Assembly (NCBI GenBank): GCA_024362935.1
Contig: JANCRA010000007.1
Span: 23,705,503-23,769,502, forward strand
Source: Setophaga petechia
Lineage: Eukaryota > Chordata > Aves > Passeriformes > Parulidae
DNA length: 64,000 bases
Direction of reading: 5' to 3'
The position numbers were made by a program, and so were the translations under genes. This document shows positions 36,680-49,420 of this stretch, in pieces. Each line of letters starts with the position of its first letter. Position 1 is the first letter of the stretch. Below the pieces are notes generated by a model that worked only from the letters and a program-made list of their open reading frames with translations, ran no database searches and was not told where the DNA came from.

Positions 36680-36910
36680 TTTCAAATTAATTCCTGGTTT
36701 ATGGTCTAAATAAATTAACCTTCATCGATTAGAGGTTCGCAGTGCTTTTAATGTCAGAGTCATAATCAGATATCATAATGGATCTGCCTTTCTAAATCAT
36801 AGCTCCAAAAGGCCTTCAATCTGAAAGTCTTTTTTATGCATGGCCCAATTAGAGACCACAAGGCTTTGGGGCCCAGTCACTTCTGATAACCTGATTTACA
36901 CATGCTGCTT
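36680..36910. promoter_or_regulatory. Homeodomain-site cluster, candidate enhancer
   Basis: At least five homeodomain-type cores lie in 230 bp. They are AAATTAATT (36684-36692), AAATTAACC near 36712, ATCGATTAG (36724-36732), CATAATCAGATATCATAATGG from about 36760, and CAATTAGAG (36846-36854). The sequence is unique and AT-rich, next to but outside the CR1 at 37.2 kb. Confidence 0.45.
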
Positions 36911-37230
36911 GTTGGTGGCCTTCAAGACTGGAAGGTAGCCTTACCCTGGATCCCATCCCTTTCTGCTTCTCACCACCTGCACTCCTTGATGCTCACCTTC
37001 TGACCGTCAGAAAGGCACCTCACTTAGCAGCAAAAACCAAACTCAAGAAAGCCAGGAGCAGGCAGTGCTGTTCTGTCTTTAATTCATGCACTGGGTCTAC
37101 ATAGGAAGAGGTTTCCAAATCATTTATGAAAATGGACTCACCTTAGTGAGTCAGCGACAGCACATTCTTGTTGGGAATCTCTGCGCCAACCCAAAGCCAA
37201 AATTCATAGGATCAAGTTATTCATGGTGTC
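36911..37230. other. Intergenic spacer left of the CR1 copy
   Basis: No gene or assignable feature. The right part could include a little more of the CR1 than I can recognise. Confidence 0.55.
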
Positions 37231-37517
37231 AGTTTCTTCTCCCACGTAGCAAAGGACAAGACAAGAGGAAACAAACTCAGGCTGTGTGAGGGAAAATTTA
37301 GATTGGGAAAAATTTCTTCACAGAAAAGGTTGTCAAGCATTGGAACAGGCTGCCCAGGACAGTGGTTGAATCATCATCACCAGAGGTATTTAAAAGATGT
37401 AGATGTGACACTTAAGGACATGGTTTAGTGGTGGACTTGTCAGCACTGGGTTAGTGGTTGGGCTCAATGATCTCAAGGGTCTTTTCCAATCGATATAATT
37501 CTACAATTCCATGATCT
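37231..37517 (+). mobile_element. CR1 LINE 3'-end fragment
   Basis: The sequence follows the 3' untranslated consensus of avian CR1 retrotransposons in order. It has an AAGGACAAGACAAGAGGAAA stretch, AAAAATTTCTTCAC, GGAACAGGCTGCCCAGG, a GAGGTATTTAAAAGATGTAG segment, TGGTTTAGTGGTGGACTTG, and GATCTCAAGGGTCTTTTCCAA ending in a degenerate ATTCTACAATTCCATGAT tail. It is severely 5'-truncated, as most CR1 copies are, and carries no reverse transcriptase ORF. Orientation is +, and the moderate divergence suggests a middle-aged insertion. The left boundary is approximate. Confidence 0.93.
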
Positions 37518-38280
37518 TAAATAATGCATCAGACAGAGCTGAAGTGAGGATTTTTGAGGAATTTATCTCCAAGTGCAACTGAAAAAAACCTTTTGCCCAT
37601 GTGGAGAGGGTGCATCCCAGGCATCCTGATCTTCTTGGATCTGTGAGAACAGCCACGAGCTTTCTAGGGAGGGTTCCTGTCTTTCCCTTTATCGCTGTTA
37701 TCTCAGGGCCTTTCTAAGCATCCATCTGATATGGGAGAGGGACTTCCTCCCCACCTTTTCTCCTGTCTCAGCATCTCCCTTGCAACTTCTCCAAGACTCT
37801 TTGGTTTGATTTCCAAGTTCTGACATAGCCATTAGTTACAAAGAGCCATTAGTTTGGTTGTTATTGTTAAGTCATTTTTTAAATGGCTCCAGGCAGCATC
37901 AGAGAACAAAGAAACAAAATACCCATGAAAAGAGTTAATCACAAATTACTAATTATTTCCCCCCTCCCTCTGCACTCTTTCCTCCCCAAATCATGAAATA
38001 TTATCCCCATGAAGAAAGGAAAAGGTCTGTCCATTTGTGAGCCCTTCACGGATTTTATACACCTAATTCATCAAATGAGAAACACTTCCTGATCGTCCAG
38101 GATTATTTTGAGAGGTGAGCTCGTGACCCCTGACCTCACTGCCAAGAGCCATGGCGAAGGGCAAAGGCTCTGATTTACGTGTCCTGAGCTGCAGCCCCGG
38201 GCTGTGAGGTGGGGAACGCTGGAGCCTCACTGGCTCAAGGAAGGAGCCCTGATACCCCGGAGAGGGGCAGCCGCTGAGCC
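37518..38280. other. Intergenic, no gene recognised
   Basis: Unique DNA. An AT-rich patch at 37930-38010 contains GTTAATCACAAATTACTAAT. Scattered CpGs lie at 38120-38290. Confidence 0.6.
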
Positions 38281-38560
38281 GGGCCCTTCATGTGCAAAGA
38301 TCCCGTGACTCCAAGTGTTTCTGAACCCATTTGGATTTTATGGGGCTGCTGATTTCAAACAGGCCGAGCTCTTTGAACAAGGCACCATGCATGCCATTTG
38401 GAGGTTTGTATTTATTTACGGTGAGGTCTTTTATTCCTCTTTCCAGACAAAATGTACGTGCCAGAAAACAGGTCTTTATCTCAAAGAGTGCGACCAGAGG
38501 CACACTCTGGAAGCAGTGGGAGTCTGGGCTCTTACAAATTTTATTCAAAAGGAAAAGTTG
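38281..38560. promoter_or_regulatory. Possible conserved non-coding element
   Basis: Even-textured unique sequence with few repeats. It has a GATTTCAAACAGGCC segment, CATGCATGCC and TTTGTATTTATTTACGGTG. Two open frames overlap it on the + strand, but they lack any protein resemblance. Confidence 0.3.
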
Positions 38561-39725
38561 TATGGTAATAAAAGCTGATGAGTCCAAGACATGGGAGACA
38601 CCCACTGCTTCCAGGTCTAGATCCCTTGGGACATGCTTGTTAAAGGTCCCCAGTTTGTGGAGTCAAGGTGGCAAATCTGTAGAAAGTATTGTTGAAAATA
38701 ATGACTCATGCAAACACCAAATTCCCTGCTTTCTCCATTCTTCCTCTCCCACAGTACCAAGTATCTATGATTCCACTGGAGATAGGCCTTTGACTGGGCT
38801 AGGGCAAAAAACTACTGTTGAGGAATCTAATGCATAAAATCTCTGTTTCAGATGCCCAGGCTCCTCTGCTATGCTTTGTCTTTGACCATCAGCAGAACAA
38901 GTGTGTTCATATCCCCAGATCCACACCAGATCTTCTCTCTGAGCCTTGATGTTCAGCATTCATGTACAGATACATCTAAATACCAAAGGTGTCCTTACAA
39001 ACAGACAAGAGCTAAACAGAGCATCACCAAGAGATGTGATTTCCACATCTGTACCAGCAGCCAACACAAAGCAGAAGGCAGCAGTAACACTGGGACTTCT
39101 CTGCAACGAAAGGCTTGAATATATCTGCTGGCAGGCAGGTAGGTAAATCTCCACCTCGCAATATATTCATTTGCAGCCTTTAGGGCTGGCTCCATTCACA
39201 GAGACATTCTGGACTGCACCAACATCACCTCAACAGGCTCAGACTTTGCCCTTTGCATGGTTAAAGCCTTTGACCTTTTCTGTATGCATTTAGAAGTACA
39301 TCCTATTTTGCATGAAAATGAAGCTATTTGTCTAATTGAGATAAATAGATAAACCCCAGCGTCCCAGAACCAGGAGGGGAGTTTGGGAGAAGCGTGCTCC
39401 CAAAGAAACATCTTTTTTCCAAGACAGAAAAAGCCCATCCTGTTTGCCTAAAAGCTGAAAGTGATGCAAAAGGGGACCATAAGGGAGTATGAAAATGCAT
39501 TTGAATCAATAGGATAAAGTTAACAGGATCAGGAATAAATAGAATGAATGAAATAGGATAAAAATGCCAGAGGAGATAAAAATGCCAGACTCCACATCAC
39601 CACAGAAATCACTGCTGAAGGAGCAGCAGGGCCAAGTTCATCCTGGGTGTAATTCACTTGGCTGTTTCCTCCTGCCATTTTAAGGCTTGGTGGATTTAGG
39701 AGCTTTGGGTTGTTGGGGTTTTTTT
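38561..39725. other. Intergenic with a small 18-bp tandem duplication
   Basis: Non-coding. GATAAAAATGCCAGA is repeated in tandem at 39557-39574 and 39575-39592 (18-bp unit). Confidence 0.6.
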
Positions 39726-39985
39726 GCTCGCTGTCAATGATGTCTCAATTCAAATAATGTGTGACATTCTTGGGTTTGCTCCACGCCTGCCTGGCACAGC
39801 TTAGGGCCTGGTTTCTATAAATGGCAGCTTCCCATGACCCAGCAGCTCTGCTCTGGCTACCAGAGCATACAGAAAGGTGCCTCCATATGAATTTGAGTGA
39901 TGAATCCAAAGCAGCCACATTTGCAAAACAGTTTTTATGCTTATATAACAGATACCATTCTGATTAAACAAGCATGCTGGCAGCC
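39726..39985. promoter_or_regulatory. Possible conserved non-coding element
   Basis: AT-balanced unique sequence with TTCAAATAATGTGTGAC, TCTATAAATGGCAGC (a CTATAAATGG segment resembling MEF2/SRF-type sites) and ATTCTGATTAAAC. Weak candidate. Confidence 0.28.
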
Positions 39986-42900
39986 AGACTTCTCTCCAAA
40001 TGTGTTTTAATCTCTCTGGCTTTCAAGGAATTTATGCTTGTGCTTTAAGTAAAGCAGGTGTTTTGAGGATTGAGTCCTGAATCCTTTTCACAGAAGCACC
40101 ATCTTCCCATGGTCCCTTGAAGACAGAAGTGAGAGGCTTCAGGAGAGATACTTGGGTATTTTCTGCTTGTTTTTCCCAACAGCTCACTGCTGTGCCACAG
40201 AGCAGGGCACTCCAGCAGCTCCCCCAGTGTGCCTCACTCTCACACAATCCTTGCTGCACCACCAAATATATAAAAAGAAAGGAAATTTAAATATGATGAA
40301 AAGTATCTTTTCTCCGTGCTTGTTCCCAAGGCACCTTGTAAGCAGGTGTAAGTTCTGCATCTCAGCAAAACCATGGACCTGACTCATTTTCTGTTTTATA
40401 GAAGGAGAGCAGTGCCCCTTCAGAAAGCAGCAGTCCCACATAAGTCTCATTCATAGATGAGTGAGCTGAGGGACCCCAGCTCATGCAGCATCCCTGCAGG
40501 TGCCTGCTGGGATCCCCTCACTGGGATATGACACTGAAGCTCACATTCCCATCATTGCAAAGACAGAGAAGTCCCCAGCAACAAAGCTGCATCAAACACC
40601 GCGTTGGAAATGTGACGCCTTGGAGGTGGCAGTGCCCTACAGCCCCGTGTCTCAGCACCTCATGATGCTGGTCTGCTACCAGCCCTTCATCCCACCACCT
40701 TACCTTTCTGACCCAACTCCCAGTCCCAGGCTGAATTTTGCTTAGTTTAGGAGACTTGAGTGTACCACCCCTGGCAGGATGGCTTCAGGCCATCAGCTAA
40801 AATAGCTGCTTGTCATCATCTCCTTTGTCTGGCCTTGGACTGACAGGACCTGGTCTCCATTCCCTTTGAGATCCTTTTACACCCAGCCTCTGAAGGTCTG
40901 ACTGACTCCCTTTCCTTTGCTATCTGGGTTGGTTATTTTCAGCCTGTGCCTTTTTTGGGTCTTTTTCTCTGTTCCTTATTGTTCCCTTTCTCCCTCCATG
41001 TATACTCTTCCAATCATCCTAGGTGGAGTAGACTCCAGAACAGCCCTGCTGTGATATAGGGTGTCATCCAATCCACTGCTGTGTTCACCTGCTCTGGCAT
41101 GCTGGGATGTGCTGGTGACCATGGGTCTCAGTCTGTGGGACCTAGCTGGGACCATGTCACACCATGGCAGGAGACAGCTCAGGGGGTGCTCTACTTCAGC
41201 ATCCTCCTCCATTAGTGCTCACATCCTCACACTGTGAGGCAGGTGAATTGTATCAACCTCACCAGTGTCATGTGGCTGCACCAGAGAGAGATGATCAGAG
41301 GGATGATCGAAGGAGACACGCCAAACTGCCCCAGGCTGTGCCATGGATTCCCTTCACAACAGGCTGCCCCCATGAGTCGGGTGGACAGTGCAGCCCAGAG
41401 CACTCTGACAGCACAAACAATTCCTCCCGGGTCAAGGACCTGGCACAGTGCAGGGTATCACTTAACTCCCAGACGTGGATGGCACAAGCTGGTGGGGGTT
41501 TTACTCATGTCAGTGGGCTGGACCCCTTCCCAAGAAGCACAGAGCTCCTGAGCTCAGCCGCTGATGGGAACAGCAATAGGGAAACACAGCAAGGCAATGA
41601 CTGGCCCTGGCACTCACTGTGCCTTGGTTGTCATATGACCCAGACTGCGGCACAGGCAGGTTGTTAAGCTTGCAGGAGGGAGATGCTTTTCCTGAAAGTT
41701 ACTTTGATGCTGTCTGCACCTGTAAAATCAAGATTCTATCACTCCAGGGGTTAAATTTAGCAGTGTTGGCATGAAAGGGCAGCAAATGCTGGAGCATCCT
41801 GCACAGCAGTTGCCATCTTCAGATGGGTGACCCATGCTTCGCAGCAAGGTCAGCACCCCAACCTTGCCTTGCATCCTCTAAGCAGGGCTGATGCTCACCT
41901 GCCTGCCTTGCTGGGCTGCACCTTGCAGTGGGAAAGCCCTCCAGCCTTAAGGAGTTCTTCTCCCACAAGAAGCAGGGTCCAGGCATGCATACACTCACAG
42001 GTGAGAGACTGGGGCTGGACACCAGGCTGGCATCCAGCCCCTCCTCATGCAGAGTCCTGCCCCAGCCCTCTCCAGCTGAAGTGGCTCTGACCTGGATCAG
42101 GACAGAGGATCCAAGCCCAGCTGATATGGATGGGTTGAAAGAGATGACATTTCCTAGAGCTCTTAAAAGGGGTGAATGTCAAATGCAGGCTCATCACCAA
42201 CACCCCGCTGCTGCCCCCTCAAAACCTGTTGTGCAGGAGCACTTCCTTTGCAGGTCTGGGAGTGCCGGATTTGGTGCACCAGGAGGTCTGGAAGGGAATC
42301 AGGCACAGTGGTCTGTGATCTCACATCAAGCAAAGCTCAAGACTTGTGCTGCTGTCTTCTCCCACAGCAGGGAGATGGACGTCAGCAGGCTCTATCAGTG
42401 TCATCAGGTCACTCTCTTTTCGATTAGAAATGAGTTGTTACACTGAAAATAATTGACCCTTAATGCCAGCTGCAGGGACCAGAGCATGCATTGCCACGAG
42501 GTTATGCTCCTTCCAATCCATCTGCTGTCCCTGTGTTGAGCTCAGATGTCTCTTCTTCTCCCCCAGCCCCCAGCTCTCCTCTCAGCTTTCAGAGCCACCC
42601 TGGCTTCTGGGATGTGTATTTAGCCTTTCCCTTCTTCCACCACCCTCACTGCCCCACAAAGATGAGCAAGGTCAGGGATGGCTGATACATCACCACCAGT
42701 CCCTCTGGTATAATCCAGGAGGGACCTGTTACGCCTGTAATTCCGCAGAGACCTGGAAGAAGACTTGGCTACCCAATATCCATTGGCTCCTTGGGACAAC
42801 ACCCGTGTGAAACGTTGCAAAGGTGGCATTCTTCTCACTTCATCTGAACTATGGCTCTGATGAAAGCATCAAGAGTCCAGCATTTCCAGACACAGTTACT

Positions 42901-44184
42901 GACACTGATGGGGGATACTGCTGCATTTTGAGGGTCCTTGTCACTGACTACTCCCCACTTCTGAGCCTCAGCTGGCTGGGAGATTTGCTTTGTCTATGTC
43001 CTGAGTCTTTCCAAAAGCAGCTGCCCCATTGCGGCAATTCAGCCATGTGTTTTTGTGAAAATAAAGGGTCAAGCAAATGGTACAGTGATACAGTGTTATA
43101 AATGGGCTGGAGCAAACTAATTCCTTTCCTTGACTCTGATGTGCTCTCTGGTCTTGGCAGGACCATTTCCCACCCCAGTGCCTCTATTTGTCGTCTGCTT
43201 CTCTGCCTTATTAATGCAGCCACAGTTTCCTAGAAGAGAAGCAGGAACAGGGGATGATTTGGGCTGGAATATCTGGTACTTCAACAATGGCTACAACTGT
43301 GGCTGTTGCAGCACACATTTAGGCTTTCCTCCACCCTACAGGTGCTAAAGCTCTCCCTGCCCACCCACATCCAACATAGGTTGGATACTGAGCTCAGGCC
43401 TCAGCAGGAGTCTGTTAGACACTTTTGTGGATCTCTGAGCATGGACTTGCTGGTGGGCAAGGAAAGTCACAGCAAGAACTTGGAGACAGGGTGAGCAGAT
43501 GTAAAGCAGCTGCTACTGGAGTGCAGTATGGCAAGCAACTTTATGCCCCAGCAGTATTTCTCTGCAGCTTTCAGGGAAGGGAAGCCTCAAAGATGTGGAA
43601 GGGCGGGAACTGGCAAGCAACACCAGAGAAGCCAGAATTCTTCTGTCCATGAAAATCTCCTTATAGCCATAGCAGTGTCTTATTGTGCCCTGCATTTTCA
43701 GGGAGGAGGCAGTGGCTCAGCAGTGTCCCCAGCCCACTCTCTGCCTTCCCCTTCTGGCAAAGCTTCATAAGCCCATGTAGACAGGGAATGGGCAGCACAA
43801 GGCCAGGTTGGCAGCATGGGGCAGTGAGCAGGCAGGTGGGCTATCCAGGCCCTTGCAGGTGCAGGGCTATACAGACCTTGCATCTGCCATCCCTCCCACT
43901 CTCTATGCTATCTCATAAGCCAGTCCCATCTTCCCACGTGTCTGCTGCCTGTTTATCCTCAGTGCCTTTCCTTGATGGGAACACCCAACCGAGGCTCAGC
44001 GATGCACTGCCTTTTCCACCTGCACTGGTGGTGCAGCAGGCACAAGGCAGCCTGGCTCCCAGCCTGGGCAGGGCTTCCCAGTGCAGAGCAGTTAGCAGGA
44101 CCAGCCACAGCCAGGGGTAAACCTGGGGCACAACCCACTGCAAAATTGACGGTGGCCTGCTACAGCAGAAGAAGGAAAGGCTGA
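39986..44184. other. Intergenic, no gene recognised
   Basis: CpG-poor unique DNA with many short open frames and no recognisable protein, RNA gene or transposon. Confidence 0.65.
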
Positions 44185-44670
44185 TTTACGCCCCCACCAT
44201 CTCCACGCTGCTTGGCTCCAGCAGAGCTAAAGTGCTGGTTTTGCCTGTACTGGGCCCATTGCGGTGCAAGATCCTGCCAAAGTGTGAGAGGGATGTGTGG
44301 TGGAAAGCGTATCAGGGGTGGAATTGTCTACACGCAAATGCTCAACTTTATGTACTTTTAACTAGAGGTGTAACAGATGGTTGCATTTCGGTCCAAGCAG
44401 CGGAGAGCCATGCCCATTCCGGCTGGAGCCAATCAATCCCACCACTCTGGGGAAAACGGCAAGCTGGGTTTGGAAGCACGGCTGCCAGCAATCCAGAGGA
44501 AGGCTTTGCACAAGCAAACATGGGCCGCTGCCATGCGAAACCAGGGAAACAGGATTAAAGAGACATCGAGACAGACAGCAGAGCACGGTGCCGGCGCCGT
44601 GGGCTGTTCCCAGAGCAAATGGCAGCAGAGACAGCAAGCAGCCAGGGCTCAGCAAATGCACATCGGCCCA
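44185..44670. promoter_or_regulatory. CpG-retaining candidate element with an 18-bp palindrome
   Basis: CpGs recur throughout this 480-bp stretch, unlike its flanks. Features include GTGTAACAGATGGTTGCAT near 44370 (containing a CAGATG E-box), GGAGCCAATCAATCCCA near 44424, and CACGGTGCCGGCGCCGTG (44584-44601), a palindrome broken by one mismatched base pair. Overlapping open frames on both strands are not protein-like. Confidence 0.4.
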
Positions 44671-47600
44671 ACCCTCCAACAGGGAGGGAAAAGGAAAGTC
44701 CCTTCCTGGGGAGGGGACAGAAGTTTTAGGGGATGGGGAGGGATCTGCTCCCCTGCAGTGATGCCATGGTAAGGGGCTGCCTGCAATGCTCTGCCTGCCC
44801 CTGACACTCTGCCCAATACCCTCATCTGTCTCCACACCCCAGAGGTGTTTCTGCATGGGGTAGGGAGTGTCCCTCACTGCCACAACTCCTGCTCTTCATG
44901 GCCCCCCAACCATGGCAACATCCCTCCTCTGAACTCAGATACAAGTGAGGATTAGACAGGTAAGTCTGCAAATCCCACCCGGCACTGCTCCCAGGACAAC
45001 ACAGCTTGGGATCCAGGTGAAGGATGAGCCCTGCAGTGGGAAGGTGGCCAACCCACACCAGGAGACCAGCATGGATTGGACTGACACAGCTCCTACCTCA
45101 GGCCCCACAAGGTATATTTGTCACTCTTTTCTGGGCAGGTTTTGGACTAATGGAAAGGAATACAGTAGTGAAGAGCTGTCTCAGCTGGACTATTTCAGCA
45201 GCGCAGTTTCAGGTCTGGGGTATAAGCAGTTAGGTGGTGGAGAAAGATTACCCAGTGCTGGTTATGGGAAACTGAACTGGGAGACTACAGTGAGAAGTTT
45301 TTAGCATAACAGCCTTCAAGAGCTGGGAAAGAGCACTAAAGAAAAACCAGTATCATCATCTCTCTGTGTCTCAGGGTCCTCACCTAAAGCAATGGAGATT
45401 ACTTGCTGGGAAAAGTGCTGTATTTTGCACAAATCCCAATATGACTAATTACCATTATAGGATGAAGGGCTGGATAACAACATGGGTTCTTCTAGGTCTT
45501 CCAGACCTACATTGTGGGGTAACATGTCTGCACCACCTTTTTGCCTCAGGAGCATGCAGATTTGGTCCCTTCATACTTCACTCTTCACCAACAAGGAGCA
45601 CATCAAATACAGCTGAACCCACAGTTCATTTGCAAGGTTCTCAGCAGACAGATGGGGTTTGGAAGGTGCCCCTTGGGATGCAGCCTTGGGAGCTGTGTGT
45701 TACAACACTGCAGATCAGGAATTGTAATGGGAGGTCGCAGGAAATAAAGTTGTTTTGTGTAATGGCTTCTGGAGACTGAGGGATTTGGGAAAATCACTAG
45801 AACTCTGGATCCTGGCAGGAAACCCATGCTCTGTTTCTGTGCTCTCAACAACAAGCAGCCAAAAAAACTGGGAAGCAGGTTCAAAATCATGAGAGAATGC
45901 TTAAACCAATGAAATAAAGGGTGGCTTATCCATGTCCCTTGCCCTGACTGGTTTGTTCTTAACATTCACTCACCTTCACGGGTATTTCTGTCACCACAAA
46001 TCTCAGATGAGAAAACCCACATGTGCAAGTTTAACTGTCCCCAAGTGACATTTTGAGTGAAATGTTAAAAACTGGCAAAAATCCAGTGAAGCAGTGAGAC
46101 TGGGTGACCCGAAGAGTCTGCCCAGCAGAGCAATGGTCAGGGTTTAAGTCCTAGAGCTCAGTCTAAACAGGGGGAGATACCTACAGCAAGGACATTTTGG
46201 TCCTTGCCCATCGGCGGCACCATTCACCATCCAAAAGTTGCATGAGTATGATGGAGACAGAAACACATCCCAGCAAGGCAGCGGGGAGACGGCAGGCAGC
46301 CTTCTGCAATTAAAATGAAGTATTTCAAGCAAATCTGGTTCTTTCCTTACTCCTACCACATTGCAAAAGCCTCAGGAAGTCTCCCCAAGGGCTTCCTCCT
46401 CAGCCTATCCAGGTTTGTGTCCCCCACAGTGCCATTGAGACTTTCACATCACCCCCACAGGGCTGGTGGCTTTCACCTGTTTTGAAGACCTGTTTTCCTT
46501 CCCCACTTCATCTCCTCATTCTGTCTCACAGTCACGTTCCCAGGTACCTCTCAGCAGATGTTTATGGTGCTTTTGCAAAACACTTCCACTTTCTCAAGCT
46601 TACCAAACTCTTTCTGTTTCACAGGTGCTCTTGTCTGGAGAGTGCAATGTCATGAAATGACTGCTCTGACAGCAGGTGTGTCCTCTCCCAGCTCCTCTCC
46701 CTCCCCAACAATGCCATATCTAGAGAAAAACTTTGTGGAGGCTGAGCACACTTCTCCTTACATTTCCGCTGTAACGTCCCAAAGCATGACAATTTCATAG
46801 CAGGGCCAAAAAGTCCCTTGGGTTTAATTTTGCTGCTGCAAAGCCCTCCCAGCCCTAAGAATGTGGGGTACACAAAGGCACCAAAACCTGGGTGGGCAAA
46901 GGAACAAACCCAGGCATTGTAGACCATGGTGAAGTCAGGCTGAGGGACAATCTTTTGTCCAAACAGTGCTGTCCTGGGTGCTGCCAGTGGATGCTCTCTG
47001 TTCAGTGCAGTGATGCCCAGCTTAGATTTATTCCAAGAGGGGATGTGTGAGCCCCAAACTCCTGGTCTGCTTTTTCCTGACTATTCAGGAAGCTCTAGAG
47101 ATTTTGGCAGGCTGGGAAGACCTCCCTCCCCACAGTTTCTGTTCCACCACCGCAGCCCCAGTAGCCAACCCTCCACATTGACAGCTATCAACCCCATGTA
47201 TCAGCCAAGAAACTTCCCCCAATTCATTGTGGTGATCCAGCACCTTTCTCAGGTGTTTGCTCAGCCAGGGACACCAGAGGCTGCCCTGTTACCCACCACA
47301 CCATTAATGTCATCCTCCCTCTGTGGTGCGTCTTGACTCTCCTTGGTCTTCTCCATTGAATACTCAGTCCTGAATGACAGGAGATTCACCTCTCCCACAC
47401 CAGCTCCATGCAGGCTGACAGGCTCTATCAAAGAATTTCGGTGCTGTCAGACAGGCTGAGGAGAGGGTGAGCAGGGATTAAGTGTGTGCCACCTCTTCCT
47501 GAACAAGTGCAAGTGGATGTGGAGTTATCAGGTGGCAGATTCATAACAAACAAAAGGAAGATCTCATCTGCATAGATGGTAGATCAGCCATGAAGCACAT

Positions 47601-48770
47601 TGACCTGGGATATCATGGATGCCAGAAGATTATGTGGGTAGAATAAGTGGTTAGATGTGTTCATGCAAGAACGATCTATCTGGGGCCATAAGACATGAAG
47701 GTATCACTTCTGGCTCAGGAGCCTCTGAACCACAATCAGCTGAGAGCCGGGAAAGCATCTCTGGGAAGCATGAGGTATACTTACTAAAGTTTGTATGATA
47801 ATAATATACAGAATGACATATAATACAGTTGGGTCTTTTGCTCTCTCAGGATGACCAGCAGCAGCAGCAATGGTGTCAGGATATGATGCTAGGCAGAATT
47901 TCATTAAACCCTGTATGGCCTTCTTCAGCCTCTCATATGCAGTATGGATCAGTGCTGGGCCAGCTGCCATTCACACTCCTGCAAACATGTAACACTCACA
48001 TCACTGAACTGCCTCCTTGCTCTTCCAAGGGATAAAGCATCTGATTCTGAGAGGATACACAGACCCACATCTCCATGTCAGACCCCTGCCTGTGCTGGGG
48101 ATAAGCGTGGTGTTAAGCTGTGTTCTTGACTGAGCTCTGGGTATAAAACAAGACTGATTCAGTCTTGTCTTGGGTATGGTTTCCAGTCTTTCCTGGAAAG
48201 TTATCAATTAGGGAAACATTTTTTCTGAAAGATCTTTCTTCTGTTTCTCTGGAACAGATTCTTTTCCATTGCTCATCTCTTCTCACCTGATGCAGTAACA
48301 CTGACTTTTCACTGCTGTTTTGCATGATTCCCTGAGTACCCCCAGAAAGAGTATTGTCTCCTGTGCTCCTGGTCCATGGAGAGCCTCCCCCATTCCTGAC
48401 ACAACCAACTGCCATGACATGGAGGACTCAAAAACTGCCCTGTTCCATGTCCATGAGCAAGCGTAAACCTTCCGGCCCTGACCACCAACTTATAAAGCAG
48501 AATAGGCCTGGCCTACCTCATGCAGACATTTTTGGGCGTGAATCAGCAGCTTTGGGACAGGAAAGTACCTTGAGCAGGACACAAGCAGGTCCAGCTTCGG
48601 AGAGCAACCATGACTGTCTTCCTGTCAGTGTCCTTCCCCACTTGCCTTTGCCCATGCTCTGCCAAAACCCCTGCTTGGGAAAGAGACTTGGGGAGGGGGG
48701 CCAGATTTGAACCCCTCCAATCTCAGGGGAAAGTTTTGAGGAGAAAAGATGAAATTTATTTTCCATTCAA
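44671..48770. other. Intergenic, no gene recognised
   Basis: Unique non-coding sequence, with nothing assignable. Confidence 0.65.
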
Positions 48771-49420
48771 ATACAACTAATAATAAAACTAGGGAAGAAC
48801 AATGCTAGAAATATGCTAAATAAGCAGAACTCTGGCTAAACAGAAGTTTTCCACAAGGCGTCAGGAAATCTCTGAATTGCTTTGAGTGCCTTATTTAGTG
48901 GTGTGTGTGCTTTTTGTCCACACAAGTTCCAGTCACTGCAGCCATCAAACATTTTTTAATAGGAGCATTAACTTAAAAACAGCTAACAGTAATATTCCTA
49001 GCTGTGTGGAAACAGCATTTTATTAAATGCTTCACACAGATTTTGTATAATAAAGATGAATATATTATATCCTCTGCCTCCCCCAGAGTGAAACAATAAT
49101 AGGAAAATAAAAAAAAAAAGCCAATAAAGTGAAACATAAATAGAGCATAATGGGACTAGTAGCAAACCGAACTGACTATATAACATCTGCTATTGTTTGC
49201 CTGGCAAATGCAAACAAGGGGAAAAACCAAGAAAGATTTGAACAGCTCTAGTCTCTTTCCCCTCTGCTGCAAGGAAGCGGCACTGATATCCCAAGCAGAT
49301 TAGAGCTGACAGAACAGAACAAGGGCAACTTGCAAATTTGTCCTTAAACAAATGTGTGAGATTCCCTTCGCTTCTGTGCATGAAGCAATTTTCACGAGTC
49401 TTTTGCTGCCAGACAGTTTA
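48771..49420. promoter_or_regulatory. Long AT-rich candidate conserved element with forkhead-type inverted sites
   Basis: This 650-bp AT-rich, non-repetitive stretch differs from its surroundings. It has an inverted pair TTGTTTGC (49193-49200) and GCAAACAA (49210-49217), both forkhead-like cores, around the near-palindrome TTTGCCTGGCAAA (49196-49208). It also has CATTTTATTAAATGC and GTAATATTCC. One of the larger enhancer-like blocks in the window. Confidence 0.42.
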
